Source: Nanobdellota archaeon (GTDB taxonomy: Archaea; Nanobdellota; Nanobdellia; Pacearchaeales; GW2011-AR1). Taken from it: 41,668 bases of DNA. Below are positions 15,577 to 23,068 of the stretch, piece after piece. The translations under genes and the position numbers were made by a program. Position 1 is the stretch's first letter; each line of letters begins with the position of its first letter. The DNA is taken from positions 1 to 41,668 of the forward strand of contig JADFRY010000007.1 in the NCBI GenBank assembly GCA_022561055.1, given 5' to 3'. The notes below the pieces were generated by a model. That model was not told where the DNA came from, ran no database searches, and saw only the letters and a program-made list of their open reading frames with translations.

Positions 15577-15581
15577 ATTCC

Positions 15582-15723
15582 TTCTCCTGTAAAATGAATG
15601 CAGGAGAATTCCTGTAAAAATGAATTCTCTGCACAGAAAATTTCCAATTACCGAAATTTTCTTGTGCTTGAAAACCGCAAGAATCGAAGATTCTTGGGGC
15701 ACCCAAAAACTGAAAGTTTTTGG
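15582..15723. repeat. Array of five consecutive hairpins between lplA and E1beta
   Basis: The stems in order are: TTCTCCTG/CAGGAGAA (15582-15608); GAGAATTC/GAATTCTC (15604-15629, sharing its left arm with the first); GCACA-G-AAAATTTC with GAAATTTT-C-T-TGTGC (15631-15667, 14 bp with one bulge); CAAGAATC-GAA-GATTCTTG (15678-15696); CCAAAAACT-GAA-AGTTTTTGG (15703-15723). The last two share a GAA loop. It lies in the mRNA between two genes of one operon. The 71-codon frame across it (15569-15784) is not considered real. Confidence 0.75.
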
Positions 15724-15758
15724 TGTCTTTGATTTTCATTGTGTTTAGCTTTGGCATT

Positions 15759-16670
15759 TTATGTATTAACCTCCATTCTTTCATTTTCTAATTCAATTGT
15801 TGAATCTCGGACAGTGCTTGGCTGGTTGTGAGCCATGACTTCATGCAAAGATGGAACTAAATTTTTTCCTCCAACAAAAAAATAACATACTCCTCTTGAC
15901 TTATACCAATCTCTATCTGTTAATCTATCTCTTCTAGCTTCTTCAGAACTAAGTTCTATAGTTCTTCTATATTCAGAATCTGTAAGTTCTCCAGAATTAA
16001 ATTGTAAGCCATATCTTTGCTTAAGATTCTCAAGCAATTTTTCTTTAATTTCTACTTTACTTACATTTGCATATTGAACAACTTCTCCTAAAATTTTTTT
16101 TATTTCTTCTTTATATGGCTGTAACTTACACCCATTAACTCTCAAAACATCTAACATTATATCAAAATCAACTAATTCATATCTGATAGAGCCCTGAACA
16201 AGAATTGCATCTTTTGTAATTACTTGCCCAGAATTTCCAATTGTTTTTATTCTACTATCTTCTCTTATAATAACATTGTCTGGTTTATGGAATTCAGCTG
16301 GCACTCCAAAACTTTTTAAAGTTTCAGCTATTGTTACAGAAAAATCTCTTCTTAAATGAGTTAAATCACCTGGAAATAAGTCAGGTCTCCCTATTAAATA
16401 AAAAATTAAATATCCTTTATCAACATATACTGATTGTCCTCCAGAATCTCTTCTTACAATATCAATTCCATATTTTTTACAAGCTTCATCATCAACATCA
16501 AGTGCATAACTCTGAGAACTTCCTATTGAGACAGCAGGCTGCAATTTAGTAAATATTAGTGTCGGCCCCACATCATTTCTTGCAACACTTTCTAACACAG
16601 CCCTATTTAAAGCATTATTAAATCTGTTATCTTTCTTTTCAAACTCAAGTAATCTTGCTTCCAAATTCAC
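15759..16670 (-). CDS. lplA: Lipoate-protein ligase A family protein (303 aa)
   Basis: LplA attaches lipoate, through lipoyl-AMP, to the Lys of E2 lipoyl domains. The diagnostic R-R-x-S-G-G-x-x-V-Y-x-D-x-G motif is present as RRDSGGQSVYVDKG (about 74-87). Also present are the SIGSSQ strand (about 50) and the K-x-I-G-x-S/G-Q lipoate-binding region as KTIGNSGQ (about 137-144). A C-terminal extension of about 60 charged residues follows the core. Its ATG overlaps the E1alpha stop by 4 nt, so the ligase is made together with its E2 substrate. It may need a separate accessory domain for adenylation; none was seen nearby. Confidence 0.9.
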   Translation of the reverse strand: MNLEARLLEFEKKDNRFNNALNRAVLESVARNDVGPTLIFTKLQPAVSIGSSQSYALDVDDEACKKYGIDIVRRDSGGQSVYVDKGYLIFYLIGRPDLFPGDLTHLRRDFSVTIAETLKSFGVPAEFHKPDNVIIREDSRIKTIGNSGQVITKDAILVQGSIRYELVDFDIMLDVLRVNGCKLQPYKEEIKKILGEVVQYANVSKVEIKEKLLENLKQRYGLQFNSGELTDSEYRRTIELSSEEARRDRLTDRDWYKSRGVCYFFVGGKNLVPSLHEVMAHNQPSTVRDSTIELENERMEVNT

Positions 16671-17782
16671 TTCACCTCTTTCACCTCTTCTGCTTTATCT
16701 TCTTCTTTCACTCCACTATCTAAATCTTCTTTCATTTTCTCTTGCTGTTCCTTCAAATCAGGAGTTAATGTTTCATACATGTAATTAAAAATCTCCTCTG
16801 GTTTGTATCTTGGAATAGATTCTGCTTTTTCAACAGCTACATCAATTTGTTTTTCTGCTCTTGCCAGAACTTCTTTCTCATATTTCTCAGAAAATATTTT
16901 CTTTTTAATCATATATTTTTTTAAACGTGAAATTGGATCTCGCTTTGCCCATTTTTTAACTTCAGATTCTTTTCTGTATTTCTTTGCATCATCTGATGTT
17001 GTGTGATCAGCCATACGATAAGTAAAACACTCAATTAACGTTGGTCCTTTTCCTGAACGTGCTTTTTTTAGCGCCTCTTGAGTTGCTTTATAAACTGCAA
17101 AAACATCGTTTCCATCTACTTTAATTCCTTCAAAACCATAAGCAATTGCTTTCTGGGCAAGAGTTTCAGAAGCGGTTTGCTCCTCAACAGGAACAGAGAT
17201 TGCCCACTGGTTATTCTGGCAGATAAAAACAACAGGAGCTTTAAATGTTCCGGCAAAGTTCATTGCTTCATGAAAATCCCCTTCAGAAGTTGCCCCGTCG
17301 CCAAAATAAGTTATAACCGCTCCCCTTTTCTTTTGGTATTGAAAAGCCATGGCTGTTCCAACTGCATGAGGCAAATGCGCACCAACAGTAATTGTAATTG
17401 GAAACATATTAACATTCTTGGGAATTTGCATACCTCTTTCATCGCCTGCCCAAAATTCAAATAACATTTCAATAGGCATTCCTCTAAGCATATAAACTCC
17501 ATTTTCTCTAAAAGCAGGAAAAACAAAATCCTCATTTTTTATACATAAACCAGAACCAATTTGGCATGCTTCTTGCCCAAGCGTTTGAGCATAAGTTCCT
17601 AAACGTCCCTGCCTCTGAAGTTTCAAAGCCTTCTCGTCAAAAACTCTTGTCAAAATCATATATTCATACATTTGTTTAATCAAAGCAGAAGTTAGTTTTG
17701 GCTTTAACTTCTCATCGCACTTTCCATTTTCATCAAGAATTTGCAAATATTTAACTTGAAATTTATTAATGATTTTTTCCAT
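16667..17782 (-). CDS. pdhA: 2-oxoacid dehydrogenase E1 alpha subunit (371 aa)
   Basis: The ThDP-binding motif is complete: GDG at 161-163 and NN at 190-191, with GDGATSEGDFHEAMNFAG between. T-x-G-Q-E-A (about 67-72) and the H-L-P-H-A-V-G motif (137-143) match pyruvate/branched-chain E1alpha; the phosphorylation-loop region Y-R-M-A-D-H-T-T-S-D-D is also present. The C-terminal 35 residues are an acidic coiled tail (EEDKAEEVKEVK-like). First gene of the operon. The presence of D-H-T-T-S-D-D and the stand-alone alpha/beta layout do not distinguish pyruvate from branched-chain 2-oxoacids. Confidence 0.94.
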   Translation of the reverse strand: MEKIINKFQVKYLQILDENGKCDEKLKPKLTSALIKQMYEYMILTRVFDEKALKLQRQGRLGTYAQTLGQEACQIGSGLCIKNEDFVFPAFRENGVYMLRGMPIEMLFEFWAGDERGMQIPKNVNMFPITITVGAHLPHAVGTAMAFQYQKKRGAVITYFGDGATSEGDFHEAMNFAGTFKAPVVFICQNNQWAISVPVEEQTASETLAQKAIAYGFEGIKVDGNDVFAVYKATQEALKKARSGKGPTLIECFTYRMADHTTSDDAKKYRKESEVKKWAKRDPISRLKKYMIKKKIFSEKYEKEVLARAEKQIDVAVEKAESIPRYKPEEIFNYMYETLTPDLKEQQEKMKEDLDSGVKEEDKAEEVKEVK

Positions 17783-17785
17783 TAA

Positions 17786-17831
17786 ACACCTTTTTAAATT
17801 ATAGATGGTAATTTAGAGAAATATATAAAGG
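17786..17831 (-). promoter_or_regulatory. Promoter and RBS of the dehydrogenase operon
   Basis: On the minus strand CTTTATATATTT (about 17819-17830) is a TATA box preceded by the BRE-like ACCTAACC. It lies 37-48 nt before the ATG, so a short leader of 10-20 nt is predicted. That leader carries AAAGGTG (17786-17792) as Shine-Dalgarno sequence. Confidence 0.55.
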
Positions 17832-17850
17832 TTAGGTAAATACTGTTAAA

Positions 17851-18234
17851 TCATAGAGAGCTTGCCATTAAATGATCGAGCTGTGTAGCAACTACTACCG
17901 CGTTTCCTTCAGGAAATTCTCTTAAAATTGCTTCTTCTAATTCTAGTGGTTTATCTCCCTTATACAGCCTGCGAAACACTTCTCTTTGATCTACTTCGCC
18001 ACCATCTGGTCTTGTAAGAGTCATTGTGACTATCGTCTTATTAGTATTTGGATCTGATAGATGATCCATTGATAATCTTCTTGCATGCGTAAGAGCCTTT
18101 CTAAATGCTTCAGTTTCATTAGAAGCAACAAAATCCTCTTGGTAGGTTGTTTCATCAGGATATTTAACTCCGAAACCAGGAGACGCCCCGCCTTGAACTT
18201 CAAAATAACCCCTATAAGTGATTTGATTAGTCAT
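17851..18234 (-). CDS. Unknown soluble protein (127 aa)
   Basis: I do not recognise the family. The start at 18234 (MTNQITYRGYFEVQGG) is preferred over 18297 because a strong TATA-like stretch (TATAAATATTTATATA, about 18257-18275) lies just upstream and would be inside a longer frame. The N-terminal half is strand-rich with several Gly residues (GYFEVQGGASPGFGVKYPD). The middle has a helix of the form ETEAFRKALTHARRLS, and the C-terminal half has alternating strands and a VVVATQLDHLMAS end. There is no signal or membrane segment. It lies immediately upstream of, but in a separate transcript from, the dehydrogenase operon. Confidence 0.6.
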   Translation of the reverse strand: MTNQITYRGYFEVQGGASPGFGVKYPDETTYQEDFVASNETEAFRKALTHARRLSMDHLSDPNTNKTIVTMTLTRPDGGEVDQREVFRRLYKGDKPLELEEAILREFPEGNAVVVATQLDHLMASSL

Positions 18235-18329
18235 AACAGCAATTGAGATTAATTGTTTATAAATATTTATATAATTTAAGAATTGTTTTATCCCCATTCC
18301 TCAGGACTCTTTCAATAGTCACTAATAAC

Positions 18330-18593
18330 TTATTTCCCCAAAGCCCACTTCTTCAATTTTTCATAAGAAGTAGCGCCACAAATATTCTTCTTTGTTTTTT
18401 CATTAAAGAAAAATGGAACTCCTCCGCATTTACCCTTGTCGATTTCCTTAAGTTTTTTGGCGTTCTTAGAATTATGCCAAGTCTCAATTCTTTCAACCTT
18501 AACACCTTCTTCTTTTTCTAATTTTTTAACTAAAGGCATCATCTCATGGCAATGCACACATTCTTCCCCATAAAACATTAACAAACGAGCCAT
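18330..18593 (-). CDS. Small thioredoxin/glutaredoxin-fold protein (87 aa)
   Basis: The redox motif C-V-H-C (residues 12-15) sits after a first strand (ARLLMFYGEE), followed by a helix, a VERIETW strand and the cis-Pro signature G-V-P-F-F-F (about 57-62). A further Cys pair, C56 and C72, is present. The size and G-G-V-P motif match glutaredoxin-like small thioredoxin-fold proteins of archaea. It is predicted cytoplasmic. The electron donor is not visible here. A TATA-like CATTTATATAC lies about 30 nt upstream. Confidence 0.85.
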   Translation of the reverse strand: MARLLMFYGEECVHCHEMMPLVKKLEKEEGVKVERIETWHNSKNAKKLKEIDKGKCGGVPFFFNEKTKKNICGATSYEKLKKWALGK

Positions 18594-18699
18594 TTCACTT
18601 TAACCTAATTCTTTTTGTATATAAATGTTAGCTTACACTGTTAACATTTTATAAATATTCTAAAATTAAAAATAAAAAATAAAAATAAAAATAGTTTGA

Positions 18700-18819
18700 T
18701 TATCTTCTTCGTCGGGCAGTTGTCGTTCTCCCAGCAGTTGCTCTTCTTGTAGTCGTTCTCCCAGCAGTTGCTCTTCTTGTAGTCGTTCTCCCAGCAGTTG
18801 TTCTCCTTCTTGCAGCCAT
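18700..18819 (-). CDS. Arg/Thr/Ala-rich 39-residue repeat protein
   Basis: ATG at 18819 to TAA at 18700 encodes 39 residues composed almost only of A, R, T and G: three tandem copies of a 10-residue unit (RRATAGRTTT) and an RRRR end. The start is firmly supported by AGGAGGTGAAA immediately before the ATG, the best Shine-Dalgarno in the window, and a TATA box CAATATATATGG at 18855-18866. With about 14 Arg in 39 residues it should bind nucleic acid, like the basic tails of histone-H1-like or chromatin proteins. That role is inferred from composition only. No homologue is known to me. Confidence 0.7.
   Translation of the reverse strand: MAARRRTTAGRTTTRRATAGRTTTRRATAGRTTTARRRR
18721..18810. repeat. 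Three tandem 30-nt repeats in the Arg-rich gene
   Basis: The unit AGTCGTTCTCCCAGCAGTTG plus CTCTTCTTGT (30 nt) is present at 18751-18780. The copy at 18721-18750 differs by one base, and a third copy at 18781-18810 diverges in its last 10 nt. The near-identity at synonymous positions points to recent tandem duplication. Confidence 0.9.
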
Positions 18820-18915
18820 TTTCACCTCCTTTTTATTAATCTCTTGATTTAACTCAATATATATGGAAAATGAACTTAATAAATTTTTTGTAAGACAAAA
18901 TTTCCGAAAATTGGT

Positions 18916-19818
18916 CTAATTAGCTTTACCAACTAATTTCAGCAAAACAGCTTTATCAACATAGATTCTATTTTCAGCTTGCTCATAAATAATAGACCTT
19001 TTTGAATCAATTACATCGTCTGTAACTTCATATCCCCGAGTAGCCGGTAAACAATGCATAAATAGCGCTTTTTTATTAACATCAAAAAGTTTTTTATTAA
19101 CTTGATAAGGTCTTAATATTTTCATTCTTCTTTTTTCCTGCGACTTAGGAATATGATATGACATCCAAGAATCTGTGTAAATAACCGAAGCATTTTTGAC
19201 AGCTTTGCTTGGAACTTTTTCATAAGAATATCTCATATTTCCAATTGCATCTTTATTCGGCAGAAACTCTTTTTTATTCGGACAACAAATAATAATTTCC
19301 ATTCCTAATTTCTTACATCCCAAAATCAAAGAATGTGTTACATTATTATTTCCGTCACCAACATAAGTAATTTTAACATTCTTTAACTTTCCAAATTTTT
19401 CTTTCATTGTTAATAAGTCTCCTAGAATTTGACAAGGATGAAAATAATTTGTTAATCCGTTAATTACTGGAATTGTAGAATATCTTGCTAATTCCTCAAT
19501 TTGTTTGTGTTCATATAATCGCGCCATAGTTATATTAACGTATCTAGAAATTACCTTGGAAAAATCTTTCATAGATTCCTTTTTTCCTAAAACAGAATGA
19601 GATAAATCATAAAAAATAGCATGCCCTCCAAGCTGATACATTGCAATATCAAAAGAAAGTCTAGTTCTCAAAGAAGGCTTAGCAAATAACATTAATAAAG
19701 TCTTATTTCTTAATTTGTTCTCGTAATCATTAGGTCTTCTTTTTATCTTCTTGCCAAGCTTAACTATTTTCAATATAGATTTTCCTGACAAATCATTTAG
19801 TGATAGCAAGTGCTTCAT
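18916..19818 (-). CDS. argF: Ornithine-carbamoyltransferase-like enzyme with altered substrate loop (300 aa)
   Basis: Transcarbamoylase landmarks are S-L-R-T-R (49-53, carbamoyl-phosphate loop), H-P-C-Q (127-130), V-G-D-G-N-N-N-V-T-H-S (153-163) and H-C-L-P-A (255-259). The start at 19818 is favoured over 19830 because it gives an ATGA overlap with the upstream gene and has GGAGG 5 nt before it. The ornithine-binding loop, usually D-x-W-x-S-M-G, reads D-S-W-M-S-Y-H (216-222), so the amine substrate may not be ornithine. Neighbours (carbamate kinase, cDPGS-like GTPase) suggest a catabolic role: phosphorolysis of a carbamoylated amine to carbamoyl phosphate and then ATP. No arginine or agmatine deiminase is in the window. 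Confidence 0.88.
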   Translation of the reverse strand: MKHLLSLNDLSGKSILKIVKLGKKIKRRPNDYENKLRNKTLLMLFAKPSLRTRLSFDIAMYQLGGHAIFYDLSHSVLGKKESMKDFSKVISRYVNITMARLYEHKQIEELARYSTIPVINGLTNYFHPCQILGDLLTMKEKFGKLKNVKITYVGDGNNNVTHSLILGCKKLGMEIIICCPNKKEFLPNKDAIGNMRYSYEKVPSKAVKNASVIYTDSWMSYHIPKSQEKRRMKILRPYQVNKKLFDVNKKALFMHCLPATRGYEVTDDVIDSKRSIIYEQAENRIYVDKAVLLKLVGKAN

Positions 19819-21137
19819 ATGAGCCTCCATTTTTTTAGGACACTTTCCAAGCTCAAGCCTCTTTCCTTTAAAACATATTCCACTCTTACTATTGGCTTAT
19901 TTATTTTAATTATCCTAGATAAATTTACAGGAGTAGCATCGACGACAACATCACACTTTGCTTTGTTAATTGTTTTTTCAAGTTCTTTAATTTGTTTTTT
20001 TCCGTAGCCCATAGCAGGCAGCACATTCTCAACTTGTTTATATTTCTCATATATTTTTTTTATTGAACCGACCGCATATCTTCTTGGACTTATTATTGTC
20101 GCTTTATTTCTTTTGGCCGCAATATATCCCGCACCAAACCCCATCCCTCCATGTGTTAAAGTTGGACCGTCTTCAACAACAATAGTTCTTTTACCTTTTA
20201 ACAAGTTTTTATCTGAGACAATTATCTTTGACTCTGCTTTAATAACAATTGCTTTTGGATTTACTTTCTTTATATTTTCCTCAATAGTTTTAATACCTTG
20301 CTTAGGAGCAGTGTCTATCTTATTAATGACAATAACATCTGCCATTCGAAAATTCATTTCTCCAGGATGATATAATAATTCGTGGCCTGCTCGGTGAGGA
20401 TCAACCACCACAACGTGTAAGTCTGGAACATAAAACGGAAAATCATTATTACCACCGTCCCAAATAATAATCTCTGCCTCTTTTTCAGCTTTTTTAATTA
20501 TTTCTAAATAATCAATCCCGGAATAGATTGGGATTCCCATTTTTATCCATGGTTCATACTCTTCTCTCTCTTCTATTGTACAGTTATGTTTTTTTAAATC
20601 AGAATATTCACCATATCTCTGGCATTTTTGTTTTATTAAATCACCATAAGGCATAGGATGTCTTATAGCAACAACTTTTTTCTGATAATTTTTTAGTATT
20701 TCAGCTATTTTTCTGGAAGTGGGAGATTTGCCAGAACCAGTTCTTACCGCACAAATGGAAATTATTTTCCTTTTTGATTTAATCATAGTATCTTTCGGTC
20801 CTAATAAAACAAAATTAGCATCGTTTGTCAGGGCAATTGATGCCTTATGCATTACTTCTATATGACTTATATCAGAATAAGAAAAGACAACATCATTAAT
20901 ATCATATTTTTTTATTAGTTCAGGAAGTTTTTCTTCTGAGAAAATTGGAATATCTTTTTTATAAAGTCTGCCTGCCAGTTTTCTAGGAAAACTCCTTTTT
21001 TCAATTCCTGGAATCTGTGCTGCTGTAAAAAACTTAACGTCGTAATATGGATTATCTTTATACTTAGTCATAAAATTATGATAATCCCTCCCAGCTGCAC
21101 CGAGAATTGCCACGTTTCTTCTTTCTTTTTTCAACAT
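19815..21137 (-). CDS. Cyclic-2,3-diphosphoglycerate-synthetase-like P-loop protein (440 aa)
   Basis: An N-terminal Rossmann-like half (RRNVAILGAAGRDYHNF, 6-22) is followed by a P-loop domain with Walker A TGSGKS (133-138), a WDGGNND motif and the G-protein-like VIVINKID. This architecture matches the archaeal family annotated as cyclic 2,3-diphosphoglycerate synthetase/GTPase (inferred by recognition). cDPG itself is a methanogen thermoprotectant, unlikely here. In this window it is translationally coupled (ATGA) to the carbamoyltransferase and close to carbamate kinase. Its real substrate may therefore lie in carbamoyl or amine metabolism. Length is typical for the family. Confidence 0.75.
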   Translation of the reverse strand: MLKKERRNVAILGAAGRDYHNFMTKYKDNPYYDVKFFTAAQIPGIEKRSFPRKLAGRLYKKDIPIFSEEKLPELIKKYDINDVVFSYSDISHIEVMHKASIALTNDANFVLLGPKDTMIKSKRKIISICAVRTGSGKSPTSRKIAEILKNYQKKVVAIRHPMPYGDLIKQKCQRYGEYSDLKKHNCTIEEREEYEPWIKMGIPIYSGIDYLEIIKKAEKEAEIIIWDGGNNDFPFYVPDLHVVVVDPHRAGHELLYHPGEMNFRMADVIVINKIDTAPKQGIKTIEENIKKVNPKAIVIKAESKIIVSDKNLLKGKRTIVVEDGPTLTHGGMGFGAGYIAAKRNKATIISPRRYAVGSIKKIYEKYKQVENVLPAMGYGKKQIKELEKTINKAKCDVVVDATPVNLSRIIKINKPIVRVEYVLKERGLSLESVLKKWRLI

Positions 21138-21155
21138 TTCACCATTCTCTTTTAT

Positions 21156-21362
21156 TTAATATTTTGATAGTAAGTATGACTTTACTTCCTCTGCAAGTTT
21201 ATTTCTTTTACTTTCTCTAATTTCTAATTGTTCTTCATTCCAACGACTTTTGCAATATTGACATTGATATTTCGCTTTAGTTTTTTTCTTACAGAGAGGA
21301 CATTCTATTGAGAAGGCTTTTGGGTTCCCTTCTGCAGAACTTTGCGGTTTTACTTTTATCAT
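21156..21362 (-). CDS. Small zinc-ribbon protein (68 aa)
   Basis: Two CxxC pairs, CPLC (about 21-24) and CQYC (about 33-36), separated by 8 residues form a short zinc ribbon. A helical charged tail (SRWNEEQLEIRESKRNKLAEEV) follows. It lies between the secreted protein gene (8 nt) and the cDPGS-like gene (18 nt) in a probable operon. Function unknown; a nucleic-acid or protein-binding role is usual for such ribbons. Confidence 0.75.
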   Translation of the reverse strand: MIKVKPQSSAEGNPKAFSIECPLCKKKTKAKYQCQYCKSRWNEEQLEIRESKRNKLAEEVKSYLLSKY

Positions 21363-21370
21363 TTTAATTT

Positions 21371-22060
21371 TTAAGGAATGTTACTAAATGGTGAGTAATG
21401 GGCGTGACTTTCACCCACAAAGAGCATATTGGAAGATTTGGTATGATATTCTAATTCTGCTTCAACTTTTTTAAAGACATAGTCATTAGGTAAAAATGTA
21501 GCTCCTTGCAAAGTTTCATTTACCATTTCTCCGGAGACTATGATAAAATATCTTGAAGTTATTTGGTCATCATATTTATCCATATAGTCAAGTTCTAACG
21601 ATATAAACCAATCAGGATTACATTTTTCACCAATTGTACTTGTGGGGACTGTAGTTTTGATGTCCCCCTTGCTAACAGGATTTTTAGCATTATTATTCGT
21701 CTGAATCATAGCATAATGCTTAGCAATATTCTCTGCCTGTGATTTAGATATAAGATTATCTTTCCCGTAGCATTCACTTTCATATAACTCTTTCCAGACA
21801 TTATTAGTGGGTTCTTGCTCTATTATTTCATCATTATCACAAATATTATTTGAATTTTGATCTAAACAACATGAATTCCCTACTTTTATATAAGGATTAT
21901 TGCAAGTAACAGTAGCAGTTTCTTGTTGTGATGGATTATCTTCTCTGATTACATTTCCTGTGACCGTAAATTTATTAGATTGCCAGATAACAATAACTCC
22001 GAGAATTACTATAACAATAATAAGAGTAACTAATAAACCTCCACTTTGTCCTTTTTTCAT
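21371..22060 (-). CDS. Membrane-anchored extracellular protein with a Cys-rich calcium-loop-like motif (229 aa)
   Basis: A short basic N-terminus precedes one membrane segment (about 9-27) and the G-N-V-I type junction common in exported nanoarchaeal proteins. Residues about 50-80 read C-N-N-P-Y-I-K-V-G-N-S-C-C-L-D-x-N-x-N-N-I-C-D-N-D. This Cys/Asp-rich motif recurs in secreted proteins of related archaea; its DxNxNxxxD part looks like a calcium-binding loop. The C-terminal 150 residues are unassigned. The gene has its own TATA-like TTTTAAATATATAG upstream (about 22080-22093). It heads a transcript into the zinc ribbon, cDPGS-like and OTC-like genes. Function unknown. Confidence 0.75.
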   Translation of the reverse strand: MKKGQSGGLLVTLIIVIVILGVIVIWQSNKFTVTGNVIREDNPSQQETATVTCNNPYIKVGNSCCLDQNSNNICDNDEIIEQEPTNNVWKELYESECYGKDNLISKSQAENIAKHYAMIQTNNNAKNPVSKGDIKTTVPTSTIGEKCNPDWFISLELDYMDKYDDQITSRYFIIVSGEMVNETLQGATFLPNDYVFKKVEAELEYHTKSSNMLFVGESHAHYSPFSNIP

Positions 22061-22138
22061 ATATATTTTGATAAAACTATATATTTAAAACTTATTAAAA
22101 TTGATTATCTAGTTGAGTAGTAAAATAATTATTCATTC

Positions 22139-23065
22139 TTACCTCACAACAATAGTCCCAGCATCTCCCTTTATAGCTTTCTTAATATTACTAATATCTG
22201 TTATTATAACTTTACTTCCCTTTTTGGATAAAAAATTAATAGCCGCCTCAATCTTAGGTCCCATGCTCCCTCTTGGAAACTGTCCTTCCTCATAATATTT
22301 CCTAACCTCTTTAAGGCTAACTTTCTTCAAAGATTTCTGCCCTTTCTTTTTATAATTAATATAAACTCTATCAATGTCAGTAATCATTATTAATATATCT
22401 GCTTTAATTGAATGAGCCAAACAAGCAGATGCTAAATCTTTGTCTATGACAGCTTCCACGCCTCTCAAATTTTTGTTTTTTTTAACAACAGGAATGCCAC
22501 CCCCACCAGCAGCAATCACAATCATATTATTATCTAACATCTTACTAATTGCTTTTACCTCAATTATCTTCAATGGTTTTGGGCTTGCAACTACCCTCCT
22601 ATAACCTCTACCCACATCCTCCTTTATGGTGAATTTATGTGATAATTTTTTAGCTTCACTCTTATTATAAAACGGCCCAACAAATTTTGTCGGGTTTTTA
22701 AATTCCTTGTCATTCTCTGAGACCAACACTTGAGTGAGAATAGTAATAATATTTCTTTTTATATTATATTTCCTAAACAAATTTTGCAGATTTTGTTGAA
22801 TAAGGTAGCCTATCTGTCCTTCTGTCTCCGCATCTAAGACATCCAAAGGCATAACTGGCACTTTACTCCGCGCCAATTCATTTTGCAATAAAAGGTAACC
22901 AACAGCAGGACCATTTCCATGAGTAATAATAATCCTATTTTCTTTAATTATCGAGAACAAAGACGCCAATGCTTTTCTCGTATTCTTTAATTGAGTGCTA
23001 ATTGTTGGTTTTTCTCCTCTTTTTAGAATAGCGTTTCCTCCAAGAGCAATTACTATTTTTTTCAT
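22139..23065 (-). CDS. arcC: Carbamate kinase (308 aa)
   Basis: Carbamate kinase transfers phosphate from carbamoyl phosphate to ADP, giving ATP, ammonia and CO2. Family landmarks are A-L-G-G-N-A-I (7-13), T-H-G-N-G-P-A-V-G (48-56), D-V-L-D-A-E-T-E-G-Q-I-G-Y (79-91), G-R-G-Y-R-R-V-V-A-S-P-x-P (about 152-164), A-A-G-G-G-G-I-P-V (about 186-194), and E-A-V-I-D-K-D with A-x-x-L-A (about 205-217). Length matches typical carbamate kinase. It is preceded, at 3 nt, by a small P-loop kinase gene, and the OTC-like gene follows about 2 kb downstream on the same strand. Together they form the ATP-generating half of an arginine-deiminase-like route. Confidence 0.96.
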   Translation of the reverse strand: MKKIVIALGGNAILKRGEKPTISTQLKNTRKALASLFSIIKENRIIITHGNGPAVGYLLLQNELARSKVPVMPLDVLDAETEGQIGYLIQQNLQNLFRKYNIKRNIITILTQVLVSENDKEFKNPTKFVGPFYNKSEAKKLSHKFTIKEDVGRGYRRVVASPKPLKIIEVKAISKMLDNNMIVIAAGGGGIPVVKKNKNLRGVEAVIDKDLASACLAHSIKADILIMITDIDRVYINYKKKGQKSLKKVSLKEVRKYYEEGQFPRGSMGPKIEAAINFLSKKGSKVIITDISNIKKAIKGDAGTIVVR

Positions 23066-23068
23066 TTT

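Noticed and set aside
15577-15702. Longer start for E1beta at 15702
   Set aside because: The added 42 codons translate the hairpins and lack similarity to E1beta; the GGAGAAGGA before 15576 marks the true start.
15569-15784. 71-codon minus-strand frame between lplA and E1beta
   Set aside because: It runs through the hairpin array and overlaps both real genes; composition reflects palindromes and there is no RBS or TATA support.
19819-19830. Start of the OTC-like gene at 19830
   Set aside because: The GGAGG needed for initiation lies inside that extension, 5 nt before the ATG at 19818, which also gives a 4-nt stop-start overlap.
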